Shown here: positions 1 through 9,547 of the stretch, piece after piece
How the letters are laid out: each line of letters starts with the position of its first letter
How positions within the stretch are numbered: the first letter of the stretch is position 1
Source: Pseudoalteromonas rhizosphaerae
GTDB lineage: Bacteria > Pseudomonadota > Gammaproteobacteria > Enterobacterales > Alteromonadaceae
Direction of reading: 5' to 3'
DNA length: 64,000 nucleotides
Assembly: GCF_902498845.1 (NCBI RefSeq)
Contig: NZ_CABVLM010000010.1
Coordinates: 144,045-208,044, forward strand
Made by a program: the position numbers and the translations under genes
The notes under the pieces: generated by a model
Databases searched by the model: none
Seen by the model: the letters and a program-made list of their open reading frames with translations, nothing else
Told to the model about the DNA's origin: nothing

Positions 1-2
1 GC

Positions 3-71
3 TTTGAACACCTTGCTGAGCAGCAGAATAACTTTGAACCGCTATTACCCAAGAAAATTAAGCTAGGCTAG
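3..71 (+). CDS. C-terminal tail of an unidentified gene (partial)
   Basis: The third forward frame is open from the window edge and ends with a TAG at 69-71. It encodes a 22-residue hydrophilic tail (FEHLAEQQNNFEPLL then KKIKLG). The composition looks like real coding sequence, but the piece is too short to assign. The gene would enter from the left, inside the inserted island. Confidence 0.3.
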   Translation, partial: FEHLAEQQNNFEPLLPKKIKLG

Positions 72-162
72 GTGTCGATAGCTATTCACTTACTAAATAG
101 CCCCCTGTGTCAGGATAGTTAAACCGAAGCCCTGCTTAATTGCTATGACATTTTTCATTTTG

Positions 163-3100
163 CTATGAAGACCTTGACGCCGCCTCTGCCGCTTGCTCTG
201 CTTGATATGGAACCGTATCCAAGAGCCTCTCATACATTGACATTGCTTGTTCTTTAATAGACGGAGTTGTTCTTTGTAAGGTAACTGTTAGCTCAATTAA
301 TTTGTCTACATCTTGTAAATAGCCATGAGGTTTTTTTTCTAGTTTCTTATCAAGAATAGCTTTTAATATAAGTAATATCGCTCGTAATGCTTTAGGCCGA
401 GGATTGATATTAACTAATGCTTCAAGTATGTTGCGTGAATTTAGAAGCTTTACAAGCTCGGGCTGCTCAGACAAAAATAAAAGCAATTGTAAAGTTATAT
501 CATCCTGGGGCAGCTTCTTATTAAATGGGAATAGTGAATTTAATGCAGAGGCGATTTGTGTTGTATCTACACGCATACAACTCATAAGCATCTCATGTGA
601 GTTTGCTCGAATATTACTTTGGTAATACCAACCTGAAGCAGCAGCATAGATTCCACCTTTATTCACTACTACATTACCTGACTGCAACAAACTATCCCAA
701 TAAACTGCCATTTTTTTACTTGCACGATTTGAAATTACTAACCCTGATATCAGTTCGGCGGCAGCCTGCTTACAAGTATCATTACTATTTCCCCACTGCA
801 TTAGAATCTGCATTAACAACGATTCTTTAAGCCGCTCTACTAGCCTCCATAATGTATGAACAAGTATAGGGCTTTCAAATAGTACAGGAACAGACGTAAG
901 TAAGCTCTCGAATAAGGCGTTGATCTTATCTTCATTTGCCCAATATAGCTGCTCTCCCTGTATAGTTAATATAAATTGCCAGTTGCTTTCTGATTTCGAT
1001 ACTTGAAGGTAGCTTAAAAGGATACAAATCCATTGATCGTAATCTGGTCTTTTTCTGGCTAGTAATCCCATATAAATTGCATTCAAGATATTAATGCTAG
1101 CAGTAGAGCTATAACTAAACCCTCCTCCTCGTCCAAACAAAATGGCATCGTCATTTGATTGATCATAGTTATCAATGGAATCAACTTCTTTATCAATCTG
1201 GTGATGTAGATACTCAACAAGCAGGGCTATCTCTATGGAGTTAAGCCCTTTCTCTCTGCGTGCTATTTCCTCATAGGCTCGTGCAACCCCGCTAACCCAT
1301 TCCTTGTCTGTAAACCCCTTTGAATTTAGATCGTTGATTAATGTCTTTATTTCATTTGTTGTAAGGGTCTTAATAGAACTTAACTGGGCGACAGCATCGC
1401 CAGCAATTCTTTCATGTACGCTCTTAACAAAATGGGTTCGTAGCATGAAGGTGGCTTTTTGTGGCTCAGCAATAGCAAATTGACTGAATGCTTGTGAGAA
1501 CGCGGAAATTTCAGCACCTCTCCAGTGTCGCCATTTAGTTTCAGTAACTATAGTCGGGTCACTAAGCCTATCGAGCATATTCATAATATTTTCTACAGAC
1601 GATAATTTCATTTGCTCAGCTGACATTGGTGAACTAATACACGATAAGGTACCGACTTGGCACCGTTGACCAATTTTAAGTTGTCCATAAGTATCACGCT
1701 CGAATATTTGTCGCCGCCTGCGAGGTGTTAAGATCTGACTTGGTAATCGTGCTAGTAAAGATAAGCGATATTCCTCATTTTTCGAACGAATATAATGACG
1801 GGTCTTTACGTCTGGGTAGGCGCTTAGAGGGTTAAGTGTGTAGCTTTCTATAGTATCTCTAACTAATTCTGCTTGTAGGAGCGTCCAATGAGATGAGCTT
1901 TCCTCAAGCAACATCATAGTTAAGTGTCCATTAACAGACCGCATTATATTTTGGTCGTCGCTAAAATAGCCATGACCAATGCAAAGTCTAGCCTCATTCT
2001 CAATAAGGTAACTTACAATATCGGAAGTTAATGCCGTGGGATTTGAAGCAAAAGCTATCACTAATAATGATTGAACTTCATCAAAATCTACACTTGAAAA
2101 CTTTTTCGCTGTTAAAGTGAATTGGGACGGATTGTTAGTGGCTAAACAAACTAACGCTTTTAGTAAAATCCCAACCATTCCACCCCCTTTAGAGATTTCG
2201 TCAAAGTCATCACCGAAAGAGGCAGAGCTTCTAAAAGTTCTTGAAATTTCCTGTTGTACTTCACCTTCATCCAGTATTTCTATAAACCATGGAAACAGAA
2301 CCTCTATGAACATTGAAGGGTGAGCAGTTATATAGCTTTCAATCGACAAAGAAGATTCCCATAAGATTTTGTCGCGCTCAGCGTACAGCCATGTTATTAG
2401 TAATTGTAATGCAGAGTCATGTTTCGAGTTTTCGAACAAATCTTGGATATATCTCGATATCGAATGTGTATCAATTATTTTTGTTGATATAATGGCTTCT
2501 ACTAGCTGGATTGCTCCTGCTGATGATGCTTTTGAACGGGATAGCACATGAAAGCTAGGCGTATGATACTCCTCACCTTTCCAGTAGCTTTCGATCAAAT
2601 AAATAACGTTATTTTCATCAGATTTAACTTCCTCAATCAGCCATAAAATCACATCTTCGATAAGCATTGGATTTTGCATTAGTGACGAAAGTTCATCTGC
2701 TAAATATTCGCGCCAAAGACTCCACTTTCTTGCAGTCTTTGAAATGACCCTTGATGCAAGAGTGTCACCGTCTTCTATTACTCGATAGATTCGCTCAGCG
2801 TCCTCGTAGTCGGGAGATAGGGTCGATGTCATAACATCGATCAGAAGGTGGTAAATATGGCGACGTACAGACGGATCAAACAATAGCCTATCCATAATTT
2901 GATGGTACTGAGGTTTATCATGCTCTCGGAGGTACTCAAGTCCTCTTAATATGGTACTCCTAGAAAACAGTCCATTTTGTTTTTCAAGAACAAATTCGTA
3001 GAAATTGCTATCATCAGTAAGGAAGGACTGTGACTGAAAGTCGTCTAACCAGGCTTGGTGACTGAAGCCGATATTATCTCCAAAAAGTACTAGTATACCT

Positions 3101-4707
3101 ACTGATTCCAATTTTGTGAGTAGAGGTTGGTAATCGAAAGTATATGCACTAATGGGGCGTCGAAGAACCTCTTCGCGAACCATATCGGAAGCTAAGCGTT
3201 GTAAGAATTTATTACATTGCTCCTTCAAAGGATCATTTGCCAGCTTTTTCTCAAGCCATCGTGATAACAGGTTTTTAGATGTAATCTCCATTTTATTATC
3301 GCCGGCTTTCACCAAGCTGACATATAAGCTGAGGGCAAAGGGAACTTGGAGTGTTGGATACATCGAAGCTGGAATACTAGCTTTATGAATGTTTATCTCT
3401 TCAAGAAAGAGTTCGACGTCTTTCTTAGGTAAAGGATTGAGGTTGATCTCTTCAGCGTTTAGCTGAGTGAATCTAGTGTCAAAACTAGCTTCAAATGGTC
3501 TTGAGGATGCAATTATGTGAATCGGGTACGTTTTTCTAGCCTCGAAATATTCTTTTAAGCCTAAAATGAGGTCTATTAATACTCTAAAACGGCTGGAGCT
3601 TTGATCCATAACCTCACTTACAGCATCCATTTGGTCGATGATTAACACGAGCGGAGATTCTTGAGAAAGTTCAAGTAGTGAGGCTACTAGGCTGCCCTGT
3701 CCTTCACATTTTAGAAAGGAGGCTAGCTCTTCTAGGTCGTTAATATCTTTATCTAACTCATCAGCTTTAATCGCTAAAACAGTAAACTGGGTATCAAGTA
3801 GCCGTTCATAAAGTGAAGAAAGCAGTGAAGATTTGCCAGAACCAGCTCCCCCTATGAGTAGATAACAATTGCTTTCCTCTGTCTTTAAACGATGTTCTAG
3901 CGTTTCTAGTTCAGGCCGTTTTATAAAGCGATTCTCAATAGTCTTTTGCCAATTATGAAGTGGTAAGCTTGCGTGCTTTAAATCGGCTAACACTAGTTTA
4001 TAAATATATGAACCAGAAGGAGGTTGATGAATATCTTGAGGTAATTTGAAGAATCGCTTACGAACATCTTGATTTATATCGAGCCATCGGTTTAGTTCAT
4101 GTGGGCGGATTAACTGGTAGCTCATACTTTGAATTTTAGAGAAAATACTATCAATTACATCGCCAGATTCAGTGTTCTTAAATCGTTGGTAGCTCTTAAT
4201 CACTAGCTTAGTTGCAGACTCTACTTCAACCTTATTTTCTTTTAACCAATTGAATGGCTTTTCAAAGAAATCATCAACTTCCGCTTTTGGATCGGTACTC
4301 AGTGCTAGACAATATGTAAAGTCTTCTGGGTATGGTAATAAGTCAGGGGTTAGTTCACTATGTAAAAGAAATTTAACGACTTCTTTTAATACATCCTTTC
4401 GAGAATACTTTTTTCCTTCTCTTTTACATTGGACTAATCCTGCTGGTACACCATTATTTGTTAACCATACATCTCGACCTTGATCTGCACCAGTAATCAT
4501 TAGGCGCGACTTATCAAATTCTAACTCAGTATTGTTACAGCCAGTGTAAAATAAATCCCATAAAAGTAACTCAAAGTGTTCTGGTGCCAATAGGTGAAAT
4601 GGCATTGAGCGAACTTCAGATTGAATAACATCTGTTGATGCTATTCTCTCACGTAATATGAGTACATCCTCTGTTTCAACTACGTTGAGATAGCCTAACT
4701 CACTCAA
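163..4707 (-). CDS. Avs-like STAND NTPase with N-terminal PD-(D/E)XK nuclease domain
   Basis: This 1514-residue protein has the layout of antiviral STAND NTPases (Avs family): an N-terminal effector nuclease, a central NTPase and a long helical C-terminal sensor. Residues about 38-120 resemble Mrr/Cap4-type PD-(D/E)XK nucleases, with an Asp in QGRD (79) and a VQCK strand ending at Lys95. A P-loop GGAGSGKS lies at 286-293 and a Walker B strand LVLIIDQMD at 353-361. The remaining 1000 or so residues are helical and show no motif I recognise. Translation probably starts at a TTG (4705-4707), preceded at 8-9 nt by an AAGGGAG ribosome site. It stands alone on the minus strand, next to ttcA and a Septu-like pair. 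Established for the family: Avs proteins bind a phage protein and then cleave DNA. Inferred here: antiphage function. Which phage protein it would sense is unknown. Confidence 0.72.
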   Translation of the reverse strand: MSELGYLNVVETEDVLILRERIASTDVIQSEVRSMPFHLLAPEHFELLLWDLFYTGCNNTELEFDKSRLMITGADQGRDVWLTNNGVPAGLVQCKREGKKYSRKDVLKEVVKFLLHSELTPDLLPYPEDFTYCLALSTDPKAEVDDFFEKPFNWLKENKVEVESATKLVIKSYQRFKNTESGDVIDSIFSKIQSMSYQLIRPHELNRWLDINQDVRKRFFKLPQDIHQPPSGSYIYKLVLADLKHASLPLHNWQKTIENRFIKRPELETLEHRLKTEESNCYLLIGGAGSGKSSLLSSLYERLLDTQFTVLAIKADELDKDINDLEELASFLKCEGQGSLVASLLELSQESPLVLIIDQMDAVSEVMDQSSSRFRVLIDLILGLKEYFEARKTYPIHIIASSRPFEASFDTRFTQLNAEEINLNPLPKKDVELFLEEINIHKASIPASMYPTLQVPFALSLYVSLVKAGDNKMEITSKNLLSRWLEKKLANDPLKEQCNKFLQRLASDMVREEVLRRPISAYTFDYQPLLTKLESVGILVLFGDNIGFSHQAWLDDFQSQSFLTDDSNFYEFVLEKQNGLFSRSTILRGLEYLREHDKPQYHQIMDRLLFDPSVRRHIYHLLIDVMTSTLSPDYEDAERIYRVIEDGDTLASRVISKTARKWSLWREYLADELSSLMQNPMLIEDVILWLIEEVKSDENNVIYLIESYWKGEEYHTPSFHVLSRSKASSAGAIQLVEAIISTKIIDTHSISRYIQDLFENSKHDSALQLLITWLYAERDKILWESSLSIESYITAHPSMFIEVLFPWFIEILDEGEVQQEISRTFRSSASFGDDFDEISKGGGMVGILLKALVCLATNNPSQFTLTAKKFSSVDFDEVQSLLVIAFASNPTALTSDIVSYLIENEARLCIGHGYFSDDQNIMRSVNGHLTMMLLEESSSHWTLLQAELVRDTIESYTLNPLSAYPDVKTRHYIRSKNEEYRLSLLARLPSQILTPRRRRQIFERDTYGQLKIGQRCQVGTLSCISSPMSAEQMKLSSVENIMNMLDRLSDPTIVTETKWRHWRGAEISAFSQAFSQFAIAEPQKATFMLRTHFVKSVHERIAGDAVAQLSSIKTLTTNEIKTLINDLNSKGFTDKEWVSGVARAYEEIARREKGLNSIEIALLVEYLHHQIDKEVDSIDNYDQSNDDAILFGRGGGFSYSSTASINILNAIYMGLLARKRPDYDQWICILLSYLQVSKSESNWQFILTIQGEQLYWANEDKINALFESLLTSVPVLFESPILVHTLWRLVERLKESLLMQILMQWGNSNDTCKQAAAELISGLVISNRASKKMAVYWDSLLQSGNVVVNKGGIYAAASGWYYQSNIRANSHEMLMSCMRVDTTQIASALNSLFPFNKKLPQDDITLQLLLFLSEQPELVKLLNSRNILEALVNINPRPKALRAILLILKAILDKKLEKKPHGYLQDVDKLIELTVTLQRTTPSIKEQAMSMYERLLDTVPYQAEQAAEAASRSS

Positions 4708-5019
4708 AACATTCTCCCTTAAACCATTATTTTTTATAAGTATATAAGATTAGTATCATTGATTATTCAATCCAACACCAATGAAATTTCTTTATTGTAT
4801 GAAAATTCTAAAGCTAAAATTTGGCTCCAGCCTCTAGTTGGAAGTTAAAAGCTGACTTATTAGATATCTAGTAAAACAGGGGAAGCTAAAATCTGACTCG
4901 TTGAGAGTAACGAGTCAGATTTGAGTGCATTTTGGTATAGTAGAAGTTATGAGATTTGATTAATAAGTTCTATAAATTACAAAAGTGAAATTTATAAGTT
5001 CAAACTTGGCTGACCAATA
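4708..5019. other. Intergenic stretch between Avs-like gene and island ttcA
   Basis: These 312 bases hold the perfect hairpin at 4889-4922 and two related blocks containing GCTAAAAT (near 4813 and 4885). I see no further ORF. The promoter of the Avs-like gene should lie here, but no clear box pair stands out. Confidence 0.5.
4889..4922. repeat. Perfect 14-bp inverted repeat (hairpin)
   Basis: Arms 4889-4902 and 4909-4922 are perfectly complementary around a 6-nt loop. The hairpin lies between the 3' end of the island ttcA and the start of the Avs-like gene. Neither strand has a U-run after it, so it is not a classical intrinsic terminator. It could be a Rho-independent stop with a weak tail, a protein-binding site or a trace of recombination. 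Confidence 0.6.
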
Positions 5020-5928
5020 CTATATATTAGTAACATCTATATATAGTGATTCATCTATATTAGTAGATGATACTGTGGCTTCACTAAATTCGTAAACGTC
5101 ACGCTCACCATCTCTTGCTAATGGCAAATTGACAAAATCGAATAACTCCCTGTCAGCTAATTGACTTGGGCTAATGTTTTGAATAGATTTAAATATGCTT
5201 TCAACACGGCCTGGTGACTTTTCATCCCATTCGATTAACATCCCTTTAATCGACTGCCGTTGTAAGTTTTCTTGTGAACCACATAAATTACAAGGAATTA
5301 TAGGGTAGCCTTTATGTTCAGCATAGGTAATGAGATCTTTTTCTCGACAGTAGGATAATGGACGAATAACAACATTACGACCATCATCAGATCGTAGTTT
5401 AGGAGGCATAGCTTTCAATCTAGAGCCATGAAACATATTAAGAAACATAGTTTCGACAATATCGTCCATGTGATGACCAAGTGCGAGCTTTGTTGCACCA
5501 ATTTTTTCTGCAAATGAATACAATGTACCACGACGAAGACGCGAGCAAAGGCCACAGGTAGTTTTACCTTCTGGAATTTTGTCTCGAACAACTGAATATG
5601 TATCTTTGTCTACTATGTAATATGGTATACCTAAGGTCTCAAAATAATCAGGCAAAATATGTTCAGGGAAACCCGGTTGCTTTTGATCTAAGTTAACTGC
5701 AATAACATCAAACTTTATTGGCGCTGACTTTTGAAGCTGCAGTAAAATGTCGAGCATTGCAAATGAGTCTTTCCCTCCACTTATGCAAGCCATCACAACA
5801 TCCCCATCTTCAACCATATTATACTCAGTGATAGCATTACCAACATTTCTTCTGAGTCTTTTTTGCAGTTTATTTAGTTCAAGCGTATCTGTTCCGGTGT
5901 CTTGTAAGTTCATTGATTTTGCCCACAC
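5020..5928 (-). CDS. ttcA: tRNA 2-thiocytidine(32) synthetase TtcA, intact island copy
   Basis: TtcA is an ATP-dependent iron-sulfur enzyme that thiolates cytidine 32 of certain tRNAs. This 302-residue copy has the PP-loop SGGKDS (50-55), the CxxC pair Cys125/Cys128 in [12 protein letters not shown], and a third conserved cysteine in IPCNLCGSQ (about 216). Those are the expected ATP site and cluster ligands. The listed start is GTG (5926-5928); an in-frame ATG lies five codons later (5911-5913). Neither has a strong ribosome site. It points opposite to the truncated ttcA at 9548 and differs from it at many positions, so it is not a recent duplicate. It lies between the two defence modules. 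The likely role is to restore TtcA activity lost when the element broke the host gene. Confidence 0.9.
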   Translation of the reverse strand: MWAKSMNLQDTGTDTLELNKLQKRLRRNVGNAITEYNMVEDGDVVMACISGGKDSFAMLDILLQLQKSAPIKFDVIAVNLDQKQPGFPEHILPDYFETLGIPYYIVDKDTYSVVRDKIPEGKTTCGLCSRLRRGTLYSFAEKIGATKLALGHHMDDIVETMFLNMFHGSRLKAMPPKLRSDDGRNVVIRPLSYCREKDLITYAEHKGYPIIPCNLCGSQENLQRQSIKGMLIEWDEKSPGRVESIFKSIQNISPSQLADRELFDFVNLPLARDGERDVYEFSEATVSSTNIDESLYIDVTNI

Positions 5929-6060
5929 AGCCAGTGTGACTGGCAGTTATACATAAGTGAAAGTTTGGCGCGGATTATACGGTATTTAGTGCGTAGATGA
6001 AATATTCTATCAATACAAAATAGAGTGGATTTTGCAGAATGAAGAAATATGACACCCAAA

Positions 6061-7239
6061 CTAATTTTTGTAGTTTTTATTAGTTAAGGTACTTAATGTA
6101 TCTAGCCTAAACTTGTATGTACTCGTATTGTATATGTTTCTATCCCCCCCAATATCAAACATTGTAACTATATTTTCTCTAGTGTTTAGGAACTCTTCAA
6201 ACTTGGGTCCGAGTAACCCTTTAAATGACTCATATTTATCATTCATTGATTTGTATTCTCGCTTTATCGAATCTTTTTGATATTCGGCTTCGAGCTCAAA
6301 TAATGTAATATTACTTTTAAATTTAGTACAACCATTTAAAAGTATTCTTGGTGGAACATCTAAAAGAGGTACAAAACTAAAAACTTTATAATTCCTAGTA
6401 CCAGCAATTAGTGGATGCATATTTTTCATATATGTATCTTTAGACTTTTTAAATTTTTGGTTACAAAAACCACATGAAGGAACTAAATTATATAATGTAG
6501 TTGCCAAAAATGGATATCTACTTTTAGGATAAAAATGGTCTAAATCAGGTCTCGCTGTTACATATTTTCCATAAGTAATTTCTACATCCCTTTTATTACA
6601 GTAAGGACAAATTTTTAAAGCACTTGATTCAATGATTACCTGCCCAAACTCAGTTCTCAGAGCCTCATAGTTAAAAATTTTTTCTAGCTTACCAAACCAT
6701 AATGGATAGATATTTCTAACACCTTTTGGTGTAACTGAAGTACCTACGTGTACATTTCTAATCCTGCAACATATTTGGTAAATTTTTAATGGACTTGTTG
6801 CCTTTTTAAGTTCAACTGAGAAGTATTCAGCCAATATGGAAGATTTTTCGTTTAGAATTTTATCCAACTCATTGATAAATTTACCCTTTAATGCAAGAGC
6901 AACGTTTTTATCTGTATCAATTTTAGACTTAATAAAAGAGACATCAAAATTCAAATCATAACTTCTAAAGTTGAAATATGGATTAAATCTATCTGCAAGG
7001 AGTGGAAAATTGTCATAAATCTCATTTATCTTCTTACTCAAGCTTTTTGGAGGACAAAATACTAAACTCAAAAGAAATGATTCGCTAAATAGAGAACTGT
7101 AAAAACTTGCATTAATCTGGCACTGTTTCTTAATCTCTGCATATATGGTTTTTTGCTGTGATAAAGAATTTTTAAAAAAATTAGAGCTCTTTAATTTTTT
7201 TTGGAAACCTGTTGGAAAATAATATTTAAATTTAACCAT
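6061..7239 (-). CDS. HNH endonuclease, PtuB-like (Septu-type defence)
   Basis: This 392-residue protein carries an HNH/zinc-finger nuclease core: CPYC (211-214), the catalytic DLDH with His235, Asn251, and a second cysteine pair CGFC (256-259). The Cys-Cys/HNH/Cys-Cys layout is that of PtuB and the HNH partner of Ec78-type retrons. The first 200 residues are lysine-rich and unrecognised. Its start overlaps the stop of the upstream ATPase gene by 8 nt (ATGGTTAA), so the pair is translationally coupled. Base composition is clearly more AT-rich than the chromosome beyond 9.6 kb. Established: Septu PtuA-PtuB complexes restrict phage. Inferred: this pair does likewise. It is longer than the PtuB proteins I remember, so a related RecF-like-ATPase/HNH class is possible. 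Confidence 0.7.
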   Translation of the reverse strand: MVKFKYYFPTGFQKKLKSSNFFKNSLSQQKTIYAEIKKQCQINASFYSSLFSESFLLSLVFCPPKSLSKKINEIYDNFPLLADRFNPYFNFRSYDLNFDVSFIKSKIDTDKNVALALKGKFINELDKILNEKSSILAEYFSVELKKATSPLKIYQICCRIRNVHVGTSVTPKGVRNIYPLWFGKLEKIFNYEALRTEFGQVIIESSALKICPYCNKRDVEITYGKYVTARPDLDHFYPKSRYPFLATTLYNLVPSCGFCNQKFKKSKDTYMKNMHPLIAGTRNYKVFSFVPLLDVPPRILLNGCTKFKSNITLFELEAEYQKDSIKREYKSMNDKYESFKGLLGPKFEEFLNTRENIVTMFDIGGDRNIYNTSTYKFRLDTLSTLTNKNYKN

Positions 7240-9184
7240 CTAACAAAGCTTCCTTCAGAGCTTTATTACATATTTTATTAACTAGTTTTATTTGCTCTTT
7301 AGTTAAAGCAATGTTTTTTAATTTTGCATCGATCATCTCTTGAAGCTTTATCCTTGAATGCTCTCCATAGGTTGAATCTAAATGCATTCCTTCTAAATAA
7401 AAATCTGATAAAACTGTTCCAAAACCTAATGAACTACCTGCAACTGGTTTTCCATCTTCAACATTAAGAGCTAATATATCCTCAGGCAAAAAGTCACCAA
7501 TTATCAGTGGTGAATGTGTAGTTATTATAAATTGAGATGTAGATTCACAATTTAAGTTTTTTATTAATTCTATTAAATCAAAAACAAATTTCCTTTGCCA
7601 CTCTGGGTGAAGGTACAAATCAGCTTCATCAATGAGAAATAATTGAAAGTCATTGGATCTTTCTCTCAATAAGAAGTTAAAAATAGAAGAAAAAAGGCTA
7701 GTTTTTGCAAATTCACCACTGCTAAACCCTTCCCATCCGTGGTCAATGCTCTTTTGTAAATAAGGAGGTAACTTAGTAACTTCCTCTGAAATATATATTA
7801 TGTCCAAAGGAGCTGAGTACTTAATTTGTTCGATACCGGAGTAACCTTCAAACATATTAGATGAGTTTAGGACTAGATATCCTTCAGTATTATAAATAAG
7901 CTCTTCTAACCAATTGTTCCTTATATACAGACTTTCCCTAGAATTATTGTTTACGATCTCTCCAGATTTAGTACTAGTGATATTTCTAATAACTTCAAGG
8001 AAAATATCTAAATCCTCCCTCAAATCATGTTTTAGTCCGTTTAGGCTTTCGTATATTTGACTAGGACTTTCATTTCTATTACTGCTTTTATTTTTTAGTA
8101 CTTGCTCTATGGTGTTCGATAAAACCCCTTCAATATCAAATTCCGAATCCCAAACGTTTCTATTTGGCAATTCTCTGTTATTAAAAAGCTTTTCTATCAA
8201 ATTAATGCAAAGATATGCCGATAAGTTTCCATCTACTTTATGCTTTAATATATTATTTCTAAATATGTTTAAAATCCCTTTAGATACTATTGCACCTATA
8301 CTATTACTGGGAAGAGTAACATTTATTGGTAAGAGGTAAGAGAGCCTATCATTGTTTGAAATATCAGATAAAATAGTTCGTAAATAGTAGTTAGAAAAGT
8401 CAGATATTAAGTTTTCGAGTTCAATTGGTAACTCGCTAGACTCTTTTGCGCGAAATAAAGATTTTAATACTTCATGTTCATCTTTCACATCAGACTGGGA
8501 TTCTCTTAGATAACTCAAATATAAAGATTCGTTATTTTTAAAATAGCCTTCTTTAATTAAATAACAAACAAATGACTCTTTGATCCAATTTTTTAGGGCT
8601 GGTGTCATACCTCTAAACTTAAAGGTATAAACAACATTGCTACTATATTTATTTCCTTTTCTTTTTAAATAACTAAATATGTTCTCAAGTTGTTTAGTTC
8701 TATTTTTTTTACTTGAACTAAGTTTTTCAGAAGATAAGTTGACAACATTTTTCTTACTTGCGTTCTTGTTCGCGCTAAAACTAGATAAATTATTAACTTT
8801 TATTATCTTATGTAGATGTCGGCTTTCTAAGTGATTTATTTTATGATCTTTAATTTTACCACATAATCTAAAATTAAAAGATTTAGTATTTAGAGTCTTT
8901 TGAAAAAAAGTCTTACTATTCTTGTCAAAAAATAAAAAAGCACCTGAACTTTCAATATTACTATACAAACTCTCGATAAAATCTAAAATAGATGTCTTCC
9001 CAGACCCATTTTTACCAATAATAGCTTTTATATTTATCCCTTCATAAAAACTCTCTATGTACTGATCGTTTTTAGATATCAGTAATTCACCTTCCTTCAG
9101 ATGAAAATTGAACTCAGATGTAAGAGGAATTGATATATTGTGAAGTTGAAGATGTTCTTCAATATGGACAAAGACTAGTTTCAT
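7232..9184 (-). CDS. RecF/SMC-like AAA ATPase, PtuA-like (Septu-type defence)
   Basis: An OLD/RecF-type ATPase without a TOPRIM domain that I can see. With the ATG at 9182-9184 it has 650 residues. The Walker A motif GKNGSGKT lies at about 57-64. Near the C terminus there is an ABC-style SSGEFAKTS segment and a Walker B run LFLIDEADLYLHPEWQ, then a switch histidine in IITTHSP. A TTG start 51 nt upstream (9235) is also open, but the ATG start aligns better with the usual short N terminus before the P-loop. The gene overlaps the HNH gene by 8 nt. Such ATPases act as the sensor or regulator of the partner nuclease. No reverse transcriptase or msr/msd region is nearby, so this is not a complete retron. 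Confidence 0.72.
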   Translation of the reverse strand: MKLVFVHIEEHLQLHNISIPLTSEFNFHLKEGELLISKNDQYIESFYEGINIKAIIGKNGSGKTSILDFIESLYSNIESSGAFLFFDKNSKTFFQKTLNTKSFNFRLCGKIKDHKINHLESRHLHKIIKVNNLSSFSANKNASKKNVVNLSSEKLSSSKKNRTKQLENIFSYLKRKGNKYSSNVVYTFKFRGMTPALKNWIKESFVCYLIKEGYFKNNESLYLSYLRESQSDVKDEHEVLKSLFRAKESSELPIELENLISDFSNYYLRTILSDISNNDRLSYLLPINVTLPSNSIGAIVSKGILNIFRNNILKHKVDGNLSAYLCINLIEKLFNNRELPNRNVWDSEFDIEGVLSNTIEQVLKNKSSNRNESPSQIYESLNGLKHDLREDLDIFLEVIRNITSTKSGEIVNNNSRESLYIRNNWLEELIYNTEGYLVLNSSNMFEGYSGIEQIKYSAPLDIIYISEEVTKLPPYLQKSIDHGWEGFSSGEFAKTSLFSSIFNFLLRERSNDFQLFLIDEADLYLHPEWQRKFVFDLIELIKNLNCESTSQFIITTHSPLIIGDFLPEDILALNVEDGKPVAGSSLGFGTVLSDFYLEGMHLDSTYGEHSRIKLQEMIDAKLKNIALTKEQIKLVNKICNKALKEALLDG

Positions 9185-9213
9185 GTATTTTGATAGTTTT
9201 TCTTTAAATATAC

Positions 9214-9360
9214 CTATTTGATGACAGTAGAGCAATGAGAACTGTTCTTTAATCTTAAGAAGAAGTTAGATACTTTTAATTCATTAGCAAAAATTTTAGC
9301 TGCCTTTAGTAAAACTTCTCTTTCTTTAGAGACATCTTGAAGTCGATGATCTAGTTTCAT
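9214..9360 (-). CDS. 48-codon ORF leading the Septu-like operon
   Basis: A small ORF starts with MKLDHRLQDVSK and ends with a TAG at 9214-9216. A GGAAG ribosome site lies about 9 nt before its ATG (9358-9360). The stop is 29 nt before the ATPase ATG. The product is a charged amphipathic helix followed by a basic tail, without a domain I recognise. It could be a small third component or antitoxin-like regulator, or the truncated head of a larger gene. The good ribosome site and spacing make translation plausible; function is unknown. Confidence 0.45.
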   Translation of the reverse strand: MKLDHRLQDVSKEREVLLKAAKIFANELKVSNFFLRLKNSSHCSTVIK

Positions 9361-9547
9361 CGAAATAACTTCCTACCCAAAACATTTCTAATGGCATTTT
9401 GTAAAGCATCATAAACCTGAAAATACATTAAATCTCTCTTTCTTCTTTTTAGTTAACAGTATCTTTTATTTTTGTAATGCTTGAAAAATTTAAGTTACTG
9501 AAAATAAACTAAAATAAACATTTTATTTTTGATATTATTTAATATAA
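9361..9547. other. Right end of the defence island up to the ttcA junction
   Basis: This very AT-rich stretch contains no ORF. At 9511-9531 there is a short near-palindrome made of AAAATAAA and TTATTTT arms. In-frame ttcA coding sequence begins abruptly at 9548, directly after a TAA. The boundary is therefore the attachment or insertion junction of the element. Confidence 0.6.

Noticed and set aside
404..625. Plus-strand ORFs inside the Avs-like gene (also 597-830, 2117-2323, 3152-3388, 4250-4483)
   Set aside because: They lie antisense to a long, domain-bearing gene and have no ribosome sites or recognisable domains.
6061..9235. Complete retron (Ec78 type) around the ATPase/HNH pair
   Set aside because: No reverse transcriptase gene or msr/msd-like structure is present next to the pair.
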